From: Barrientosiimonas humi
Lineage (GTDB): Bacteria; Actinomycetota; Actinomycetes; Actinomycetales; Dermatophilaceae
DNA: 64,000 nt
Reading direction: 5' to 3'
NCBI RefSeq assembly: GCF_006716095.1
Contig: NZ_VFOK01000001.1
Location: 1-64,000 of the forward strand
In this document: positions 26,664 to 34,596 of the stretch, in pieces
Layout of the letters: each line of letters opens with the position of its first letter
How positions within the stretch are numbered: the stretch's first letter is position 1
Translations under genes and position numbers: made by a program
The notes under the pieces: generated by a model
Databases searched by the model: none
What the model was told of the DNA's origin: nothing
The model's input: only the letters and a program-made list of their open reading frames with translations

Positions 26664-27401
26664 ATGCGGTCGATCGTCGTTGATCACGTCTCGCTCCGGT
26701 ACCGGCGCTCCAGCCGCGCGGCGCTGCAGGACGTGACCTGTGAGCTACGACCCGGCGTGACCGGGTTGGTCGGCGTCAACGGAGCGGGCAAGTCGTCGCT
26801 GTTGTCGTTGATCGCCACCGGTCGTCGGCCGAGCAGCGGCAGGATCACTTGGGACGAGAGCGAGCCGAGCCTGGCCGACGTCCGGCGCGAGACGTCCTGG
26901 GTCCCCCAGGCGGCGGCACCCCCGAGGAACTTCACCGCCGAAGAGTTCTTGACCTACGGCTGTTTCCTCAAGGATGTTCCGCGCCGTGCTCGGACGAGCC
27001 GCGTGGAGCATGCTCTCGAAAGCGTTTGTCTGCTGGACTCGCGGCGCGTGAAGTGCGGGGCCTTGTCCGGTGGTCAAGTGCGACGTCTCGGCATTGCCTG
27101 GGGCATGTTGAGCGAGCCGCAGGTGCTCCTGCTCGACGAGCCGACAGCCGGCTTGGACGTCTACCAGCGTCGTGGGGTGCGCGAGCTGATGCGAGCGGGC
27201 CTGGCGCCGATGGTCGTCGTGAGTAGCCACTCGTTCAACGACCTGGAGAGCGTCGCGGATCGTCTTCTTGTCCTCGACTCAGGGCGCCTGGTTTTCGAGG
27301 GGTCGATGCAGCAGGTGCGAGAAAGGTTGTCGGCGGTGGAGAGTCACGACCCAGAAGAAAGGTTCGTCGCACTTCTGGACTCGGTGCGGGAGGTTGAGTG
27401 A
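26664..27401 (+). CDS. ABC transporter ATP-binding protein
   Basis: 245 residues. Walker A GVNGAGKSS (about 36-44), Q-loop WVPQ, signature LSGGQVRR, Walker B VLLLDEPTAG and switch His in SSHSF. The form resembles the drug/antibiotic exporter ATPases (CcmA/NatA group). ATG 26664 follows GAGGG by 5 bases. Coupled by GTGA overlap to a membrane gene and then a second one, which together suggest a three-gene exporter. Confidence 0.88.
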   Translation: MRSIVVDHVSLRYRRSSRAALQDVTCELRPGVTGLVGVNGAGKSSLLSLIATGRRPSSGRITWDESEPSLADVRRETSWVPQAAAPPRNFTAEEFLTYGCFLKDVPRRARTSRVEHALESVCLLDSRRVKCGALSGGQVRRLGIAWGMLSEPQVLLLDEPTAGLDVYQRRGVRELMRAGLAPMVVVSSHSFNDLESVADRLLVLDSGRLVFEGSMQQVRERLSAVESHDPEERFVALLDSVREVE

Positions 27402-28684
27402 GACCTCAGCGAGCACAGTTTTTCCTCGTCGCAGTCATGATGCTCTCGCTCCAGCTGGCCGCGGTCTTCTCGCGCGGAACCTCGCAGTTCTGGGCGCGCG
27501 AGTCGGGTAGTGCTCTGGACTGGGCCTTGGCGTCGTCGCCTCTGGTTGCCGCATGCGTGGCTGGTGTTGCTTGCTACCAGGCGCAGGTCTGCGTTCCCGG
27601 GAGGCAGCCTCACGAGGCCTTGGCCCAGGTGCGCACTTCCAGAGCCGTGATCCTGTCGTCGTGGCCCGCGGTCGCAGGCGGCATCACCTCCACCGTGCTC
27701 GTCGTGGGGATCGCGCTGCTGATCGTTCTTCGTACCCGCGGGGATCTGCCGCTTCCGCATACCTGGGGGTTGCTGATCGTGGCGTTATGCATGGATGCCG
27801 CCGCTGGTGCCGCGGGAGCGATCTTGGGGTTGATCCTGCGCGGCCCTATCGTCCCGTTCCTCGTGGCCATACTGGGATTCTTGGGATTCTTCGTGGCCGG
27901 ATCCGTCGGGATCGCTCGGCTCCTGCGAATCGGGGGCAGCACCGGCTCGGTCTCTGACTTCTCCGTGTCGTGGCCGACTGTAGGAATCTGGTGTGCGGCC
28001 CTGCTGACGATCCCATCGATGCTGGTCCTGATGGTCGGCTGGGTTCGAGGTTCGCCCAGACTCTTGAGCTCCACGCCGATCACCGTGCTCTGCCTGGCCG
28101 TCGTGGCGGGGCTGTTCTGGGTGCTGGCCGCCGACAGCGGCGGTCAGGGCTACGTCTACCAGCTGAAGCGAGACACTCCAGATCGCTGCGCCTCGCAGGA
28201 CGGCATCACGGTGTGCTCGAGATCGTCGTCGGCCTTTGATCCGGCCTCCACGGCGGAGGCCCTGGCGCCGTACGAACAGGTTGTGCGCTCGCTCCGCCCC
28301 GGAGGGTCGAAGGATTCCCGCTGGAACGTGGTGTCCGTGGCCGGGGAAGCGCCGCCGGGCCGTTTGATCATCGCGAACTCAACCGGCGCGGAGATCCCCA
28401 TGAAGTACGAACTGAGCGAAGGGGCGCTCGGCGGGTCAGGGTGCCCCAGGCTGGTCAACAGTCCGAAGTTCGTCTCGGTGCTCACGGTTGCCGGCGAATG
28501 GGTGGCCTACCAGGTGACCAACGAGCCCGTTCCTGGAACCACTGCCGCACAGCTGGAGTGGCTGAGGTCGCCGGAAGGAAGGTCGTGGACCGCGCGGGCC
28601 GCAGCGGCGATCGAGTCTTGCGACGTCGCCGGCGTGCCGGCTCCACGCGGCTGGGGCTCGCAGGAGTCGGGCCTGACGTGGTGA
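27398..28684 (+). CDS. ABC exporter-associated membrane protein with external domain
   Basis: 428 residues. About six hydrophobic helices within residues 1-250 (starting FFLVAVMMLSLQLAAVF). A soluble segment of about 170 residues follows, holding cysteines in RCASQDGITVCS, SGCPRL and IESCDV. The soluble part should lie outside and may be held by disulfides. It has no match to a permease family I can name; the transport role rests on the adjoining ATPase. GTG overlaps the ATPase stop. Confidence 0.65.
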   Translation: MRPQRAQFFLVAVMMLSLQLAAVFSRGTSQFWARESGSALDWALASSPLVAACVAGVACYQAQVCVPGRQPHEALAQVRTSRAVILSSWPAVAGGITSTVLVVGIALLIVLRTRGDLPLPHTWGLLIVALCMDAAAGAAGAILGLILRGPIVPFLVAILGFLGFFVAGSVGIARLLRIGGSTGSVSDFSVSWPTVGIWCAALLTIPSMLVLMVGWVRGSPRLLSSTPITVLCLAVVAGLFWVLAADSGGQGYVYQLKRDTPDRCASQDGITVCSRSSSAFDPASTAEALAPYEQVVRSLRPGGSKDSRWNVVSVAGEAPPGRLIIANSTGAEIPMKYELSEGALGGSGCPRLVNSPKFVSVLTVAGEWVAYQVTNEPVPGTTAAQLEWLRSPEGRSWTARAAAAIESCDVAGVPAPRGWGSQESGLTW

Positions 28685-29295
28685 GTGGGCTACTGCTCTT
28701 CGTTCGGGCCCGCGGCGGGACCGCGGTGTGCGGTGTCCTGGCAGCGATCGTCGTGGCAAACCTCACGCTGCAGAATCAGCTGATCTTCGATCCCGGAAGT
28801 CCCGAAGGGACTCTGGTGCAGGCTTGGTTCCCCATCGCCGTCTCCCTCGCCGCGGCCCGGGCCTCATACGACTCCACGGGCCCCCTCTCGGTATTCGCAG
28901 GGAAGCGGGTGCAGGCCATCGCTGCCGGCTGGCTGGTGGCAGTCGGCTGTGCGGCTCTGATCGTGTCCCAGCCCGGCGCGCCTGCAGCCGAGTCATCGAT
29001 CTACCAGATCCGCCCAGCGCTTCCTGTCGGGCTGACTGTCGCCGTCGCGTACCTGGCGAGCTGCGTCGCACCGTTCTGGTGGACGGCAACCATCAGTTTC
29101 GTCTGGGCGACGGCGCTGTTCTTCGCCGCGCGTCCGGCACTCACCGGCGGTGACTCGTGGGTGGCGGCGATCTGGGACGGTGCGAACGGTGCAGACACCG
29201 TCGTGTCCGTCCTGATCGTGGTGGCCGCCGCAGCGGTGAAGTCGGTTTGTGCGGCGCGGCGCATCGTCCAGCCGCCCGCCGACCCGCATCGGTGA
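28681..29295 (+). CDS. Second membrane protein of the ABC exporter operon
   Basis: 204 residues with about six hydrophobic segments (LLLFVRARG, GVLAAIVVANLTL, IAAGWLVAVGCAALIV, LTVAVAYLASCVAPFWW, ISFVWATALFFAA, TVVSVLIVVAAAAV). GTG overlaps the previous stop as GTGA. Probably the partner membrane subunit. The stop codon lies within a large nested palindrome. Confidence 0.65.
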   Translation: MSGLLLFVRARGGTAVCGVLAAIVVANLTLQNQLIFDPGSPEGTLVQAWFPIAVSLAAARASYDSTGPLSVFAGKRVQAIAAGWLVAVGCAALIVSQPGAPAAESSIYQIRPALPVGLTVAVAYLASCVAPFWWTATISFVWATALFFAARPALTGGDSWVAAIWDGANGADTVVSVLIVVAAAAVKSVCAARRIVQPPADPHR

Positions 29296-29358
29296 CTCCG
29301 ATCGGTGAGGAAACGTGCGCTGCAGCGCACGGTTGCTCACCGATGCCGGTCACCGATG
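29287..29358. terminator. Triple-nested palindrome, probable terminator
   Basis: Outer arms CATCGGTGAC (29287-29296) and GTCACCGATG (29349-29358); middle arms ATCGGTGAG (29301-29309) and CTCACCGAT (29336-29344); inner GTGCGC-TGCA-GCGCAC (29315-29330). The half-site ATCGGTGA appears twice on the left and, inverted, twice on the right with the same 13-base step. It overlaps the stop codon of the last exporter gene. Termination is likely; protein binding is also possible. The rest of the gap to 29453 shows nothing further except CCTAT/ATAGG around 29432-29445. Confidence 0.6.
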
Positions 29359-29453
29359 AGGCACCTCGTGCCTTCCCCTATCGTGGGATCCTCCACCGCC
29401 CCGACCCCCGCACAGAAGGACGACGTGGACACCTATCGACATAGGCCTCGGCG

Positions 29454-30806
29454 ATGACCGAGGTCCTGCTTCTGCTGCTCGCCGCGGTGCTCGTCGTGCT
29501 GTGCGGGCTGTTCGTGGCCGCCGAGTTCGCGTTCGTCACCGTCGACCGGCGTGCCGTCGAGCGCGAGGTCGCGACGGGCGACCGGGCCGCCACGGGCGTA
29601 CAGACCGCGCTGAAGTCGCTGTCGACGCAGCTGTCCGGCGCCCAGGTCGGCATCACCATCACCAACCTGGCGATCGGTTTCCTCGCCGAGCCCTCGCTCG
29701 CCCGGCTGCTGACCGGTCCGCTCGGCGCGGTCGGCATCGAGGGCGGCGCGGCCCGCGCGGTCGGCGTCGCCATCGCGATGGCCGTCTCGACCACGCTGAC
29801 CATGGTGTTCGGCGAGCTGGTGCCGAAGAACTTCGCGATCGCGCTGCCGCTGCGCACGGCCCGCGCGGTGCAGGGCTTCATGCGCGGCTTCACCAGGGTC
29901 ACCCGCCCGCTCATCGCCTTCCTCAACGGCGCGGCCAACAAGTTCCTGCGCCGCATCGGCATCGAGCCGACCGAGGAGCTCGCGTCGGCGCGCAGCCCGC
30001 AGGAGCTGTCCTTCCTCGTGACTCGCTCGGTCGACCAGGGGACGCTCGACGAGGCCACCGCCAATCTCGTACGCCGGAGCCTGCTCTTCGGAGACCGCCG
30101 GGCGCACGAGGTGATGACTCCGCGCTCGCAGCTGGACTTCATCAGCCCCGACGAGCGGCTCACCCAGGTGGTCGACCGGATCCACGACAGCGGTCACGCC
30201 CGCTTCCCGGTGCTCGACGCGAGGACCGACGAGGTGCTGGGGCTGATCACCACCGCGCAGGTGCTGCAGGTGCCGGTCGACATGCGCAGCCGGCGCACGG
30301 TCGCCGACGTCATGCTGCCGCCGACCCTGGTGCCGTCGTCGGTCGACCTCGACACCCTGCTGGAGATGCTGCGCGACGGCCCGCACCAGCTCGGCGTCGT
30401 CATCGACGAGTTCGGCAGCGTCGACGGGGTCGTCACCCTGGAGGACCTCGTCGAGGAGATCACCGGCGAGCTCGACGACGAGCACGACCAGCCGTCCGCC
30501 CCGCGCGAGCTGACCACCGGCACGTGGGAGCTGTCGGGTCTGCTGCGCATCGACGAGGTGCGCGACACGATCGGGCTGTCGCTGCCGGAGTCCGACGACT
30601 ACGACACCCTCGCCGGGCTCGTGCTGTTCCGCCTCGAGCGGATGGCCGAGCCGGGCGACGAGGTCGAGCTCGACGGGTACGACCGTGAGCACCGCACCCG
30701 CCCGGTCACCCTCGGCGTCGTCGACCTCGAGGGCGTGCGCATCGACACCGTGCGCGTCTCCGTCGGCGACCCGGTCGAGCCGGACGAGACCGAGGGGGAG
30801 CGCTGA
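29454..30806 (+). CDS. HlyC/CorC-family transporter (DUF21-CBS), first copy
   Basis: 450 residues. DUF21 membrane domain with about four helices (starts VLLLLLAAVLVVLCGLFVAAEFAF), two CBS domains (about 205-330; VMTPRSQLDFIS, GVVTLEDLVEEITGEL) and a CorC/HlyC C-terminal domain. Relatives such as CorB/YfjD move magnesium or cobalt ions. It overlaps a second, shorter paralogue by one base. ATG start without a strong ribosome site. Confidence 0.88.
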   Translation: MTEVLLLLLAAVLVVLCGLFVAAEFAFVTVDRRAVEREVATGDRAATGVQTALKSLSTQLSGAQVGITITNLAIGFLAEPSLARLLTGPLGAVGIEGGAARAVGVAIAMAVSTTLTMVFGELVPKNFAIALPLRTARAVQGFMRGFTRVTRPLIAFLNGAANKFLRRIGIEPTEELASARSPQELSFLVTRSVDQGTLDEATANLVRRSLLFGDRRAHEVMTPRSQLDFISPDERLTQVVDRIHDSGHARFPVLDARTDEVLGLITTAQVLQVPVDMRSRRTVADVMLPPTLVPSSVDLDTLLEMLRDGPHQLGVVIDEFGSVDGVVTLEDLVEEITGELDDEHDQPSAPRELTTGTWELSGLLRIDEVRDTIGLSLPESDDYDTLAGLVLFRLERMAEPGDEVELDGYDREHRTRPVTLGVVDLEGVRIDTVRVSVGDPVEPDETEGER

Positions 30807-31837
30807 TGGACTGGGTCTTCCTCGGCGTCGCCGTGCTGCTGCTCGGCCTCAACGCCTTCTTCGTCGGCGCGGAGTTCGCGCTGATCTCGGCGCGCCGCAG
30901 CTCGATCGAGCCGCTGGCGCAGCAGGGCGACCGGCGCGCGCAGGTCACCCTCGGCGCCATGGAGAACGTGTCGCTGATGATGGCGACCGCGCAGCTGGGC
31001 ATCACCGTCTGCTCGCTCGGCCTCGGCGCCGTGGGCGAGCCGGCGCTCGCCCACCTGATCTCCGGGCCGATGGGCGCGGTGGGGCTGCCCGACGGGCTGA
31101 TCCACCCGGTCGCGTTCGTGCTCGCGCTGGCCATCGTGGTCGGGTTGCACGTCGTCGCCGGCGAGATGATCCCCAAGAACATCGCGCTCGCCGGACCCGA
31201 CCGCAGCGCGCTATGGCTCGGGCCGCCGCTGGTGCTCGTGAGCCGGGTGCTCAAGCCGTTCGTCGTCGCGATGAACTGGCTGGCCAACCGGGTGCTGCAC
31301 CTGATCGGCGTCGAGCCGCGCGACGAGGTCGTCAGCACCTTCACCCGCGACGAGGTGCACGAGATGGTCGAGGAGTCCAGCCGCGAGGGGCTGCTCGACG
31401 AGCACGAGCGCGACCTGCTCAGCCGCGCCCTGCACTTCGAGGAGGGCTCGGTCCAGGAGGTCACGATCCCGGTGTCCGAGGTCGTGCTGGCCCCGCGGAC
31501 GGCGCCCCGCTCGAAGCTCGAGACCCTCTCCCGCGAGTCGGGCTTCTCGCGCATCGCGCTCTACGACCCCGACGTGCAGGACCAGTTCGTCGGCTACGTC
31601 CACGTCAAGGACGTGCTCGACAACAACCCCCGCATGCAGTCCGAGCCGGTGCCCGACAGCGCCGTGCGCAGGCTGCCGTCGCTGGCGTCGGAGGCGACCC
31701 TGCGCGACGCGCTCGAGACGATGCGCCGCTCGCAGGCGCACATGCTGCAGGTGCGTGACGGCGGGCGCACGGTCGGCATCATCGTGCTGGAGGACGTCAT
31801 CGCGCGCATCGTCGGCCAGATCGGTGCGCAGGGCTGA
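30806..31837 (+). CDS. HlyC/CorC-family transporter (DUF21-CBS), second copy
   Basis: 343 residues. DUF21 domain (VAVLLLGLNAFFVGAEFALISARRSS) and a CBS pair (VTIPVSEVVLAPR ... GIIVLEDVIARIVGQIG), without the final CorC domain. Paired CorC paralogues in tandem are common in actinobacteria and may form a heteromer. TGATG overlap with the first copy implies coupled translation. Confidence 0.87.
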   Translation: MDWVFLGVAVLLLGLNAFFVGAEFALISARRSSIEPLAQQGDRRAQVTLGAMENVSLMMATAQLGITVCSLGLGAVGEPALAHLISGPMGAVGLPDGLIHPVAFVLALAIVVGLHVVAGEMIPKNIALAGPDRSALWLGPPLVLVSRVLKPFVVAMNWLANRVLHLIGVEPRDEVVSTFTRDEVHEMVEESSREGLLDEHERDLLSRALHFEEGSVQEVTIPVSEVVLAPRTAPRSKLETLSRESGFSRIALYDPDVQDQFVGYVHVKDVLDNNPRMQSEPVPDSAVRRLPSLASEATLRDALETMRRSQAHMLQVRDGGRTVGIIVLEDVIARIVGQIGAQG

Positions 31838-31896
31838 GCGGCGACGAGCTCGACCGGGTCCCGGGGCAGGTACGCCTGGCGCGGGTCGGCGGCGAC

Positions 31897-32865
31897 GTGC
31901 GGCTCCACGAGGCGTCGGGTCACGCACTGCTGTACGCCGACCGCGCGAGAACCCTTCTGCCCGAAGCGGATCGGGTCCTCATGCGGCGCGACACCGTCTT
32001 CGACGTCGCGTCGATCACGAAGGTGTTCACGTCGCTGACGCTGGCGGCGCTGGTCGACCGGGGTGACGTCGCGCTCGGGGAGCCGGTGCGGGCGTACCTG
32101 CCGGGGTTCGTCGGCAAGAACGCCGTCACGGTGCGCCACCTCGCGCTGCACACCAGCGGACTGCCGTGGTGGCTGCCGCTGTGGAGCGACTGGCCCGACC
32201 GCGCCGCGCGTCTCGACGCGGTGCTGCGCTGCCCGCTCGAGGCCCCGGCCGGGACGCGATACACCTACAGCGACCTCAACCTGATCACGTTGCAGCTGGT
32301 GCTCGAGGCGGTCGCCGGCGACGGGCTCGCGGAGCTGGTGCGGACGCGCGTCACCGGCCCGATCGGCATGTCCCGCACCGGTTTCGGGCCGGTCGAGCCG
32401 TCCCTGTGCGCCGCCACCGAGGACGAGGTCGACGCCGGCCGCGGGGTCGTGCGGGGCGAGGTGCACGACGAGAACGCGTGGTCGCTCGGCGGCGTCAGCG
32501 GCCACGCCGGCATCTTCTCGACCGCGCACGACCTGGGCCTGCTCGGTCAGGCGGTGCTCGACGGGTTCGGCGGCAGGTGGGCGCGCGACGACCTGAGCTC
32601 GGGCGCGACCGGCGAGCAGCACAGCCTGGTCTTCGAGCTGGACCGCCCCGCGTGGATGGGCGGCCTCGCCGGGCCGCGCACGATGGGGCACACCGGGTTC
32701 ACCGGGACGTCGCTGGTGATCGACCCCGACCGGCAGGCCGTCGCGGTGCTGCTCACCAACCGGGTGCACCCCACGCGCGAGACGCCGAGCATCCACCCGC
32801 TGCGCGCCGCCTTCGCCGACGAGGTGGCCGCGCTCGACAACCTCAAGAATGATCGAGGCGGATAG
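31897..32865 (+). CDS. Serine hydrolase (beta-lactamase family)
   Basis: 322 residues from GTG 31897. SxxK in ASITKVFT, YSDLN as the Tyr-x-Asn equivalent, and HTGF(T)G near the end define a class C-type esterase/peptidase. The open frame with sensible residues continues upstream to a CTG at 31834 that overlaps the CorC stop as CTGA (reading SGDELDRVPGQVRLARVGGD); no ATG, GTG or TTG exists there, so the true start may be that CTG or the N-terminus may simply be short. Cytoplasmic. Confidence 0.82.
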   Translation: MRLHEASGHALLYADRARTLLPEADRVLMRRDTVFDVASITKVFTSLTLAALVDRGDVALGEPVRAYLPGFVGKNAVTVRHLALHTSGLPWWLPLWSDWPDRAARLDAVLRCPLEAPAGTRYTYSDLNLITLQLVLEAVAGDGLAELVRTRVTGPIGMSRTGFGPVEPSLCAATEDEVDAGRGVVRGEVHDENAWSLGGVSGHAGIFSTAHDLGLLGQAVLDGFGGRWARDDLSSGATGEQHSLVFELDRPAWMGGLAGPRTMGHTGFTGTSLVIDPDRQAVAVLLTNRVHPTRETPSIHPLRAAFADEVAALDNLKNDRGG

Positions 32866-32889
32866 GCATGCCGGTCCGCCTCGATCATT
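32848..32889. terminator. Bidirectional terminator
   Basis: A perfect 15-bp stem: AATGATCGAGGCGGA at 32848-32862 with its complement at 32875-32889, 12-base loop, flanked by A- and T-rich ends. It contains the serine hydrolase stop and lies 10 bases from the end of the opposing gene. Confidence 0.88.
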
Positions 32890-32899
32890 TCTGGTCGTC

Positions 32900-33883
32900 T
32901 CAGGGGGCTGACCGGACCCGGCGGGTGATCTCCTCGGCCACCAGGTCGGCGTTGGCCTCGGGCAGCCAGTGGCCGGCCTTCACCTCGACGAACCGGTAGT
33001 CACCCGACACGAGCTCGGCCGTGCGCTCGGCCGCCGCGCGGCCGAGCGCGAAGTCCTTGCTGCCCCAGACGTACGTCGTGGGGACGGTGACGGTGCTGGG
33101 GGAGGTCGGTCTCGATACGCGCTCGTCCCTCGCGCTACTCGACCGGCTTGGGCTTGCGCTGCTCGACCGGCTTGGGCTTGCGCTGCTCGACCGGCTTGGG
33201 CTTGCGCTGCTCGACCGGCTTGGGCCTGCGCTGCTCGACCGGCTTCGGGTCGCGAGCTTCTTGGCCTTGGCGAGCACGGTCGTGGGCATCGCGCGGTACC
33301 AGTTCATCGGCGCGGTCAGCGAGGCCGGCGTGGGGAAGCGCGCCTCGTAGCGCGCGGCCTGCTCGTCGGTGAGGCCGCTGCGGCGGTAGAACCCGCCGAG
33401 CATGGCGTGCAGCCGCCTCTCGGGCAGGGTCGGCAGCTGGAACATCGCCATGTACCAGCTGCGCTTGGCCTGGTCGCTGCGCAGCATCGCCCAGTTCAGC
33501 GCCCGCGGGTGCGGCGTCGACAGCACGGTGAGCGACGCGACCCGCTGCGGCACCCGCTCGCCCAGGGTCCACGCGACCGCGCCGCCCCAGTCGTGACCAA
33601 CGACGTGGAAGCGCTCGGCGCCGGCCGCGTCGGCGAGGGCGAGCACGTCGGCGACCAGCTCGCGCATGGCGTACGCCGACCGCGCCTTCGGGCTCGCGCC
33701 GGGTGAGTACCCGCGCTGGTCTGGCGCGATCGTGCGCAGACCCGCGGCGTTCAGCGCGGGCGTGACGTCCTGCCAGGCGGTGCGGTCCTGCGGGAAGCCG
33801 TGCAGCAGGACGACCAGCTCGCCGTCAGCCGGGCCGGCGTCGGTCACGTCGAAGGTGAGTCCGTCACGGGTGTAGGTGTCCAC
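32900..33883 (-). CDS. Epoxide hydrolase-like alpha/beta-hydrolase with a repeat insertion
   Basis: 327 residues. HGFPQD oxyanion motif, nucleophile Asp in VVGHDWGG, acid Asp in WGSKDFALG and His in KAGHWLPEAN match epoxide hydrolases and haloalkane dehalogenases. Between the cap domain (NWYRAMP) and the strand before the acid (TVTVPTTYVWG) sits about 50 extra residues made of PSRSSSAS repeats, encoded by 24-bp tandem DNA repeats. The frame is kept. GTG 33883 is preferred: TAGGTT is 6 bases upstream (leaderless). It is divergent from a GntR regulator. Confidence 0.85.
   Translation of the reverse strand: MDTYTRDGLTFDVTDAGPADGELVVLLHGFPQDRTAWQDVTPALNAAGLRTIAPDQRGYSPGASPKARSAYAMRELVADVLALADAAGAERFHVVGHDWGGAVAWTLGERVPQRVASLTVLSTPHPRALNWAMLRSDQAKRSWYMAMFQLPTLPERRLHAMLGGFYRRSGLTDEQAARYEARFPTPASLTAPMNWYRAMPTTVLAKAKKLATRSRSSSAGPSRSSSASPSRSSSASPSRSSSASPSRSSSARDERVSRPTSPSTVTVPTTYVWGSKDFALGRAAAERTAELVSGDYRFVEVKAGHWLPEANADLVAEEITRRVRSAP
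33107..33146. repeat. Dispersed-repeat-like sequence inside the hydrolase gene
   Basis: The stretch from GGTCTCGATACGCGCTCG to CTACTCGACC has the look of intergenic dispersed repeats that I recall from related actinobacteria (TCTCGATAC...CTCGACC). Here it lies within a coding frame, next to the 24-bp array. Confidence 0.5.
33138..33249. repeat. 24-bp tandem repeat array
   Basis: Unit CTCGACCGGCTTGGGCTTGC plus GCTG. Four full units begin at 33138, 33162, 33186 and 33210; the fourth has one change (T to C), and a partial fifth starts at 33234. The unit is a multiple of three, so copy number can change without a frameshift. Confidence 0.95.
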
Positions 33884-33916
33884 GCTCACAACCTACGGCG
33901 TCGACTCCGCACGCGT

Positions 33917-33939
33917 GTTGTATCTATGATGGATACAAC
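33917..33939 (+). promoter_or_regulatory. GntR operator overlapping a -10 box
   Basis: Perfect 8-bp arms GTTGTATC (33917-33924) and GATACAAC (33932-33939) with a 7-base centre that contains TATGAT, an ideal -10. The next base is the A of the ATG of the GntR gene. The TTGTATC/GATACAA half-sites fit FadR-subfamily GntR operators. Confidence 0.85.
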
Positions 33940-34596
33940 ATGAGTGCATCAACGACCACGCGCACCTCGGCCGCCGACCGGGTGTACGACCACGTCAAGT
34001 CGGCCATCCTCGGCGGCGACCGCGAGGGCGGCTCCTTCCTCACCGAGGGCGAGGTCGCCGACGAGGTCGGCGTCTCGCGCACGCCGGTGCGCGAGGCCCT
34101 GCTGCGCCTGCAGGTCGAGGGTCTCGTCACGCTCTATCCCAAGAAGGGCGCGCTGGTCACCTCGGTGACCGCGCGCGACGCGCGCGAGGTGCTCGAGGCG
34201 CGGCAGGTGATCGAGGAGTGGGCCGCCGGGCGCGCCTGGAGCCGCCGCGCCGACCTGGTCGAGATGCTGGAGCCGGCGCTGGAGGCCATGCGCGCCGCCC
34301 GTCAGGCCGACGACCCGGGCGCGTTCTCGACCGCCGACCGGACGTTCCACGAGCTGATCGTCGACGCCGCGGGCAACGGGGTGATCTCCCGGCACTACTC
34401 CTCGTTGCGCGACCGCCAGCTGTGCATCCTCGCCGGGCAGATCCGGGCGGGGTCGGGCCGGATGAAGCACGCCCTCGACACCCACGGCGAGCTGCTCGAG
34501 CTGCTGCGCAGCGGCACCCGCGCCCAGTTCGTCAAGGCCTCCCGCGAGCACGTCGCCGACGCGATGCAGCGGCTCGGCGTCGGTGGCGAACGGTGA
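33940..34596 (+). CDS. GntR-family regulator, FCD (FadR) subfamily
   Basis: 218 residues. Winged HTH at about 10-75 (GEVADEVGVSRTPVREALLRLQVEGLVTLYPKKGALV) and an FCD ligand domain (85-210) with Asp and His residues (TFHELIVDAAGN, RHYSSLR, THGELLELL) that may bind metal. The start codon abuts the operator described at 33917, so the mRNA has almost no leader and the protein probably represses itself. The stop overlaps the MFS gene as GTGA; the MFS carrier is the likely target and its substrate the likely inducer. Confidence 0.92.
   Translation: MSASTTTRTSAADRVYDHVKSAILGGDREGGSFLTEGEVADEVGVSRTPVREALLRLQVEGLVTLYPKKGALVTSVTARDAREVLEARQVIEEWAAGRAWSRRADLVEMLEPALEAMRAARQADDPGAFSTADRTFHELIVDAAGNGVISRHYSSLRDRQLCILAGQIRAGSGRMKHALDTHGELLELLRSGTRAQFVKASREHVADAMQRLGVGGER

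Noticed and set aside
24701-29453. Classical tRNA-integrated island with attL/attR
   Set aside because: No integrase gene is present and no second copy of the tRNA 3' end was found up to 29453. Only a looser accessory-block reading is kept.
33138-33249. 24-bp tandem repeats considered as a CRISPR array
   Set aside because: No spacers between units; the array is inside a hydrolase coding frame.
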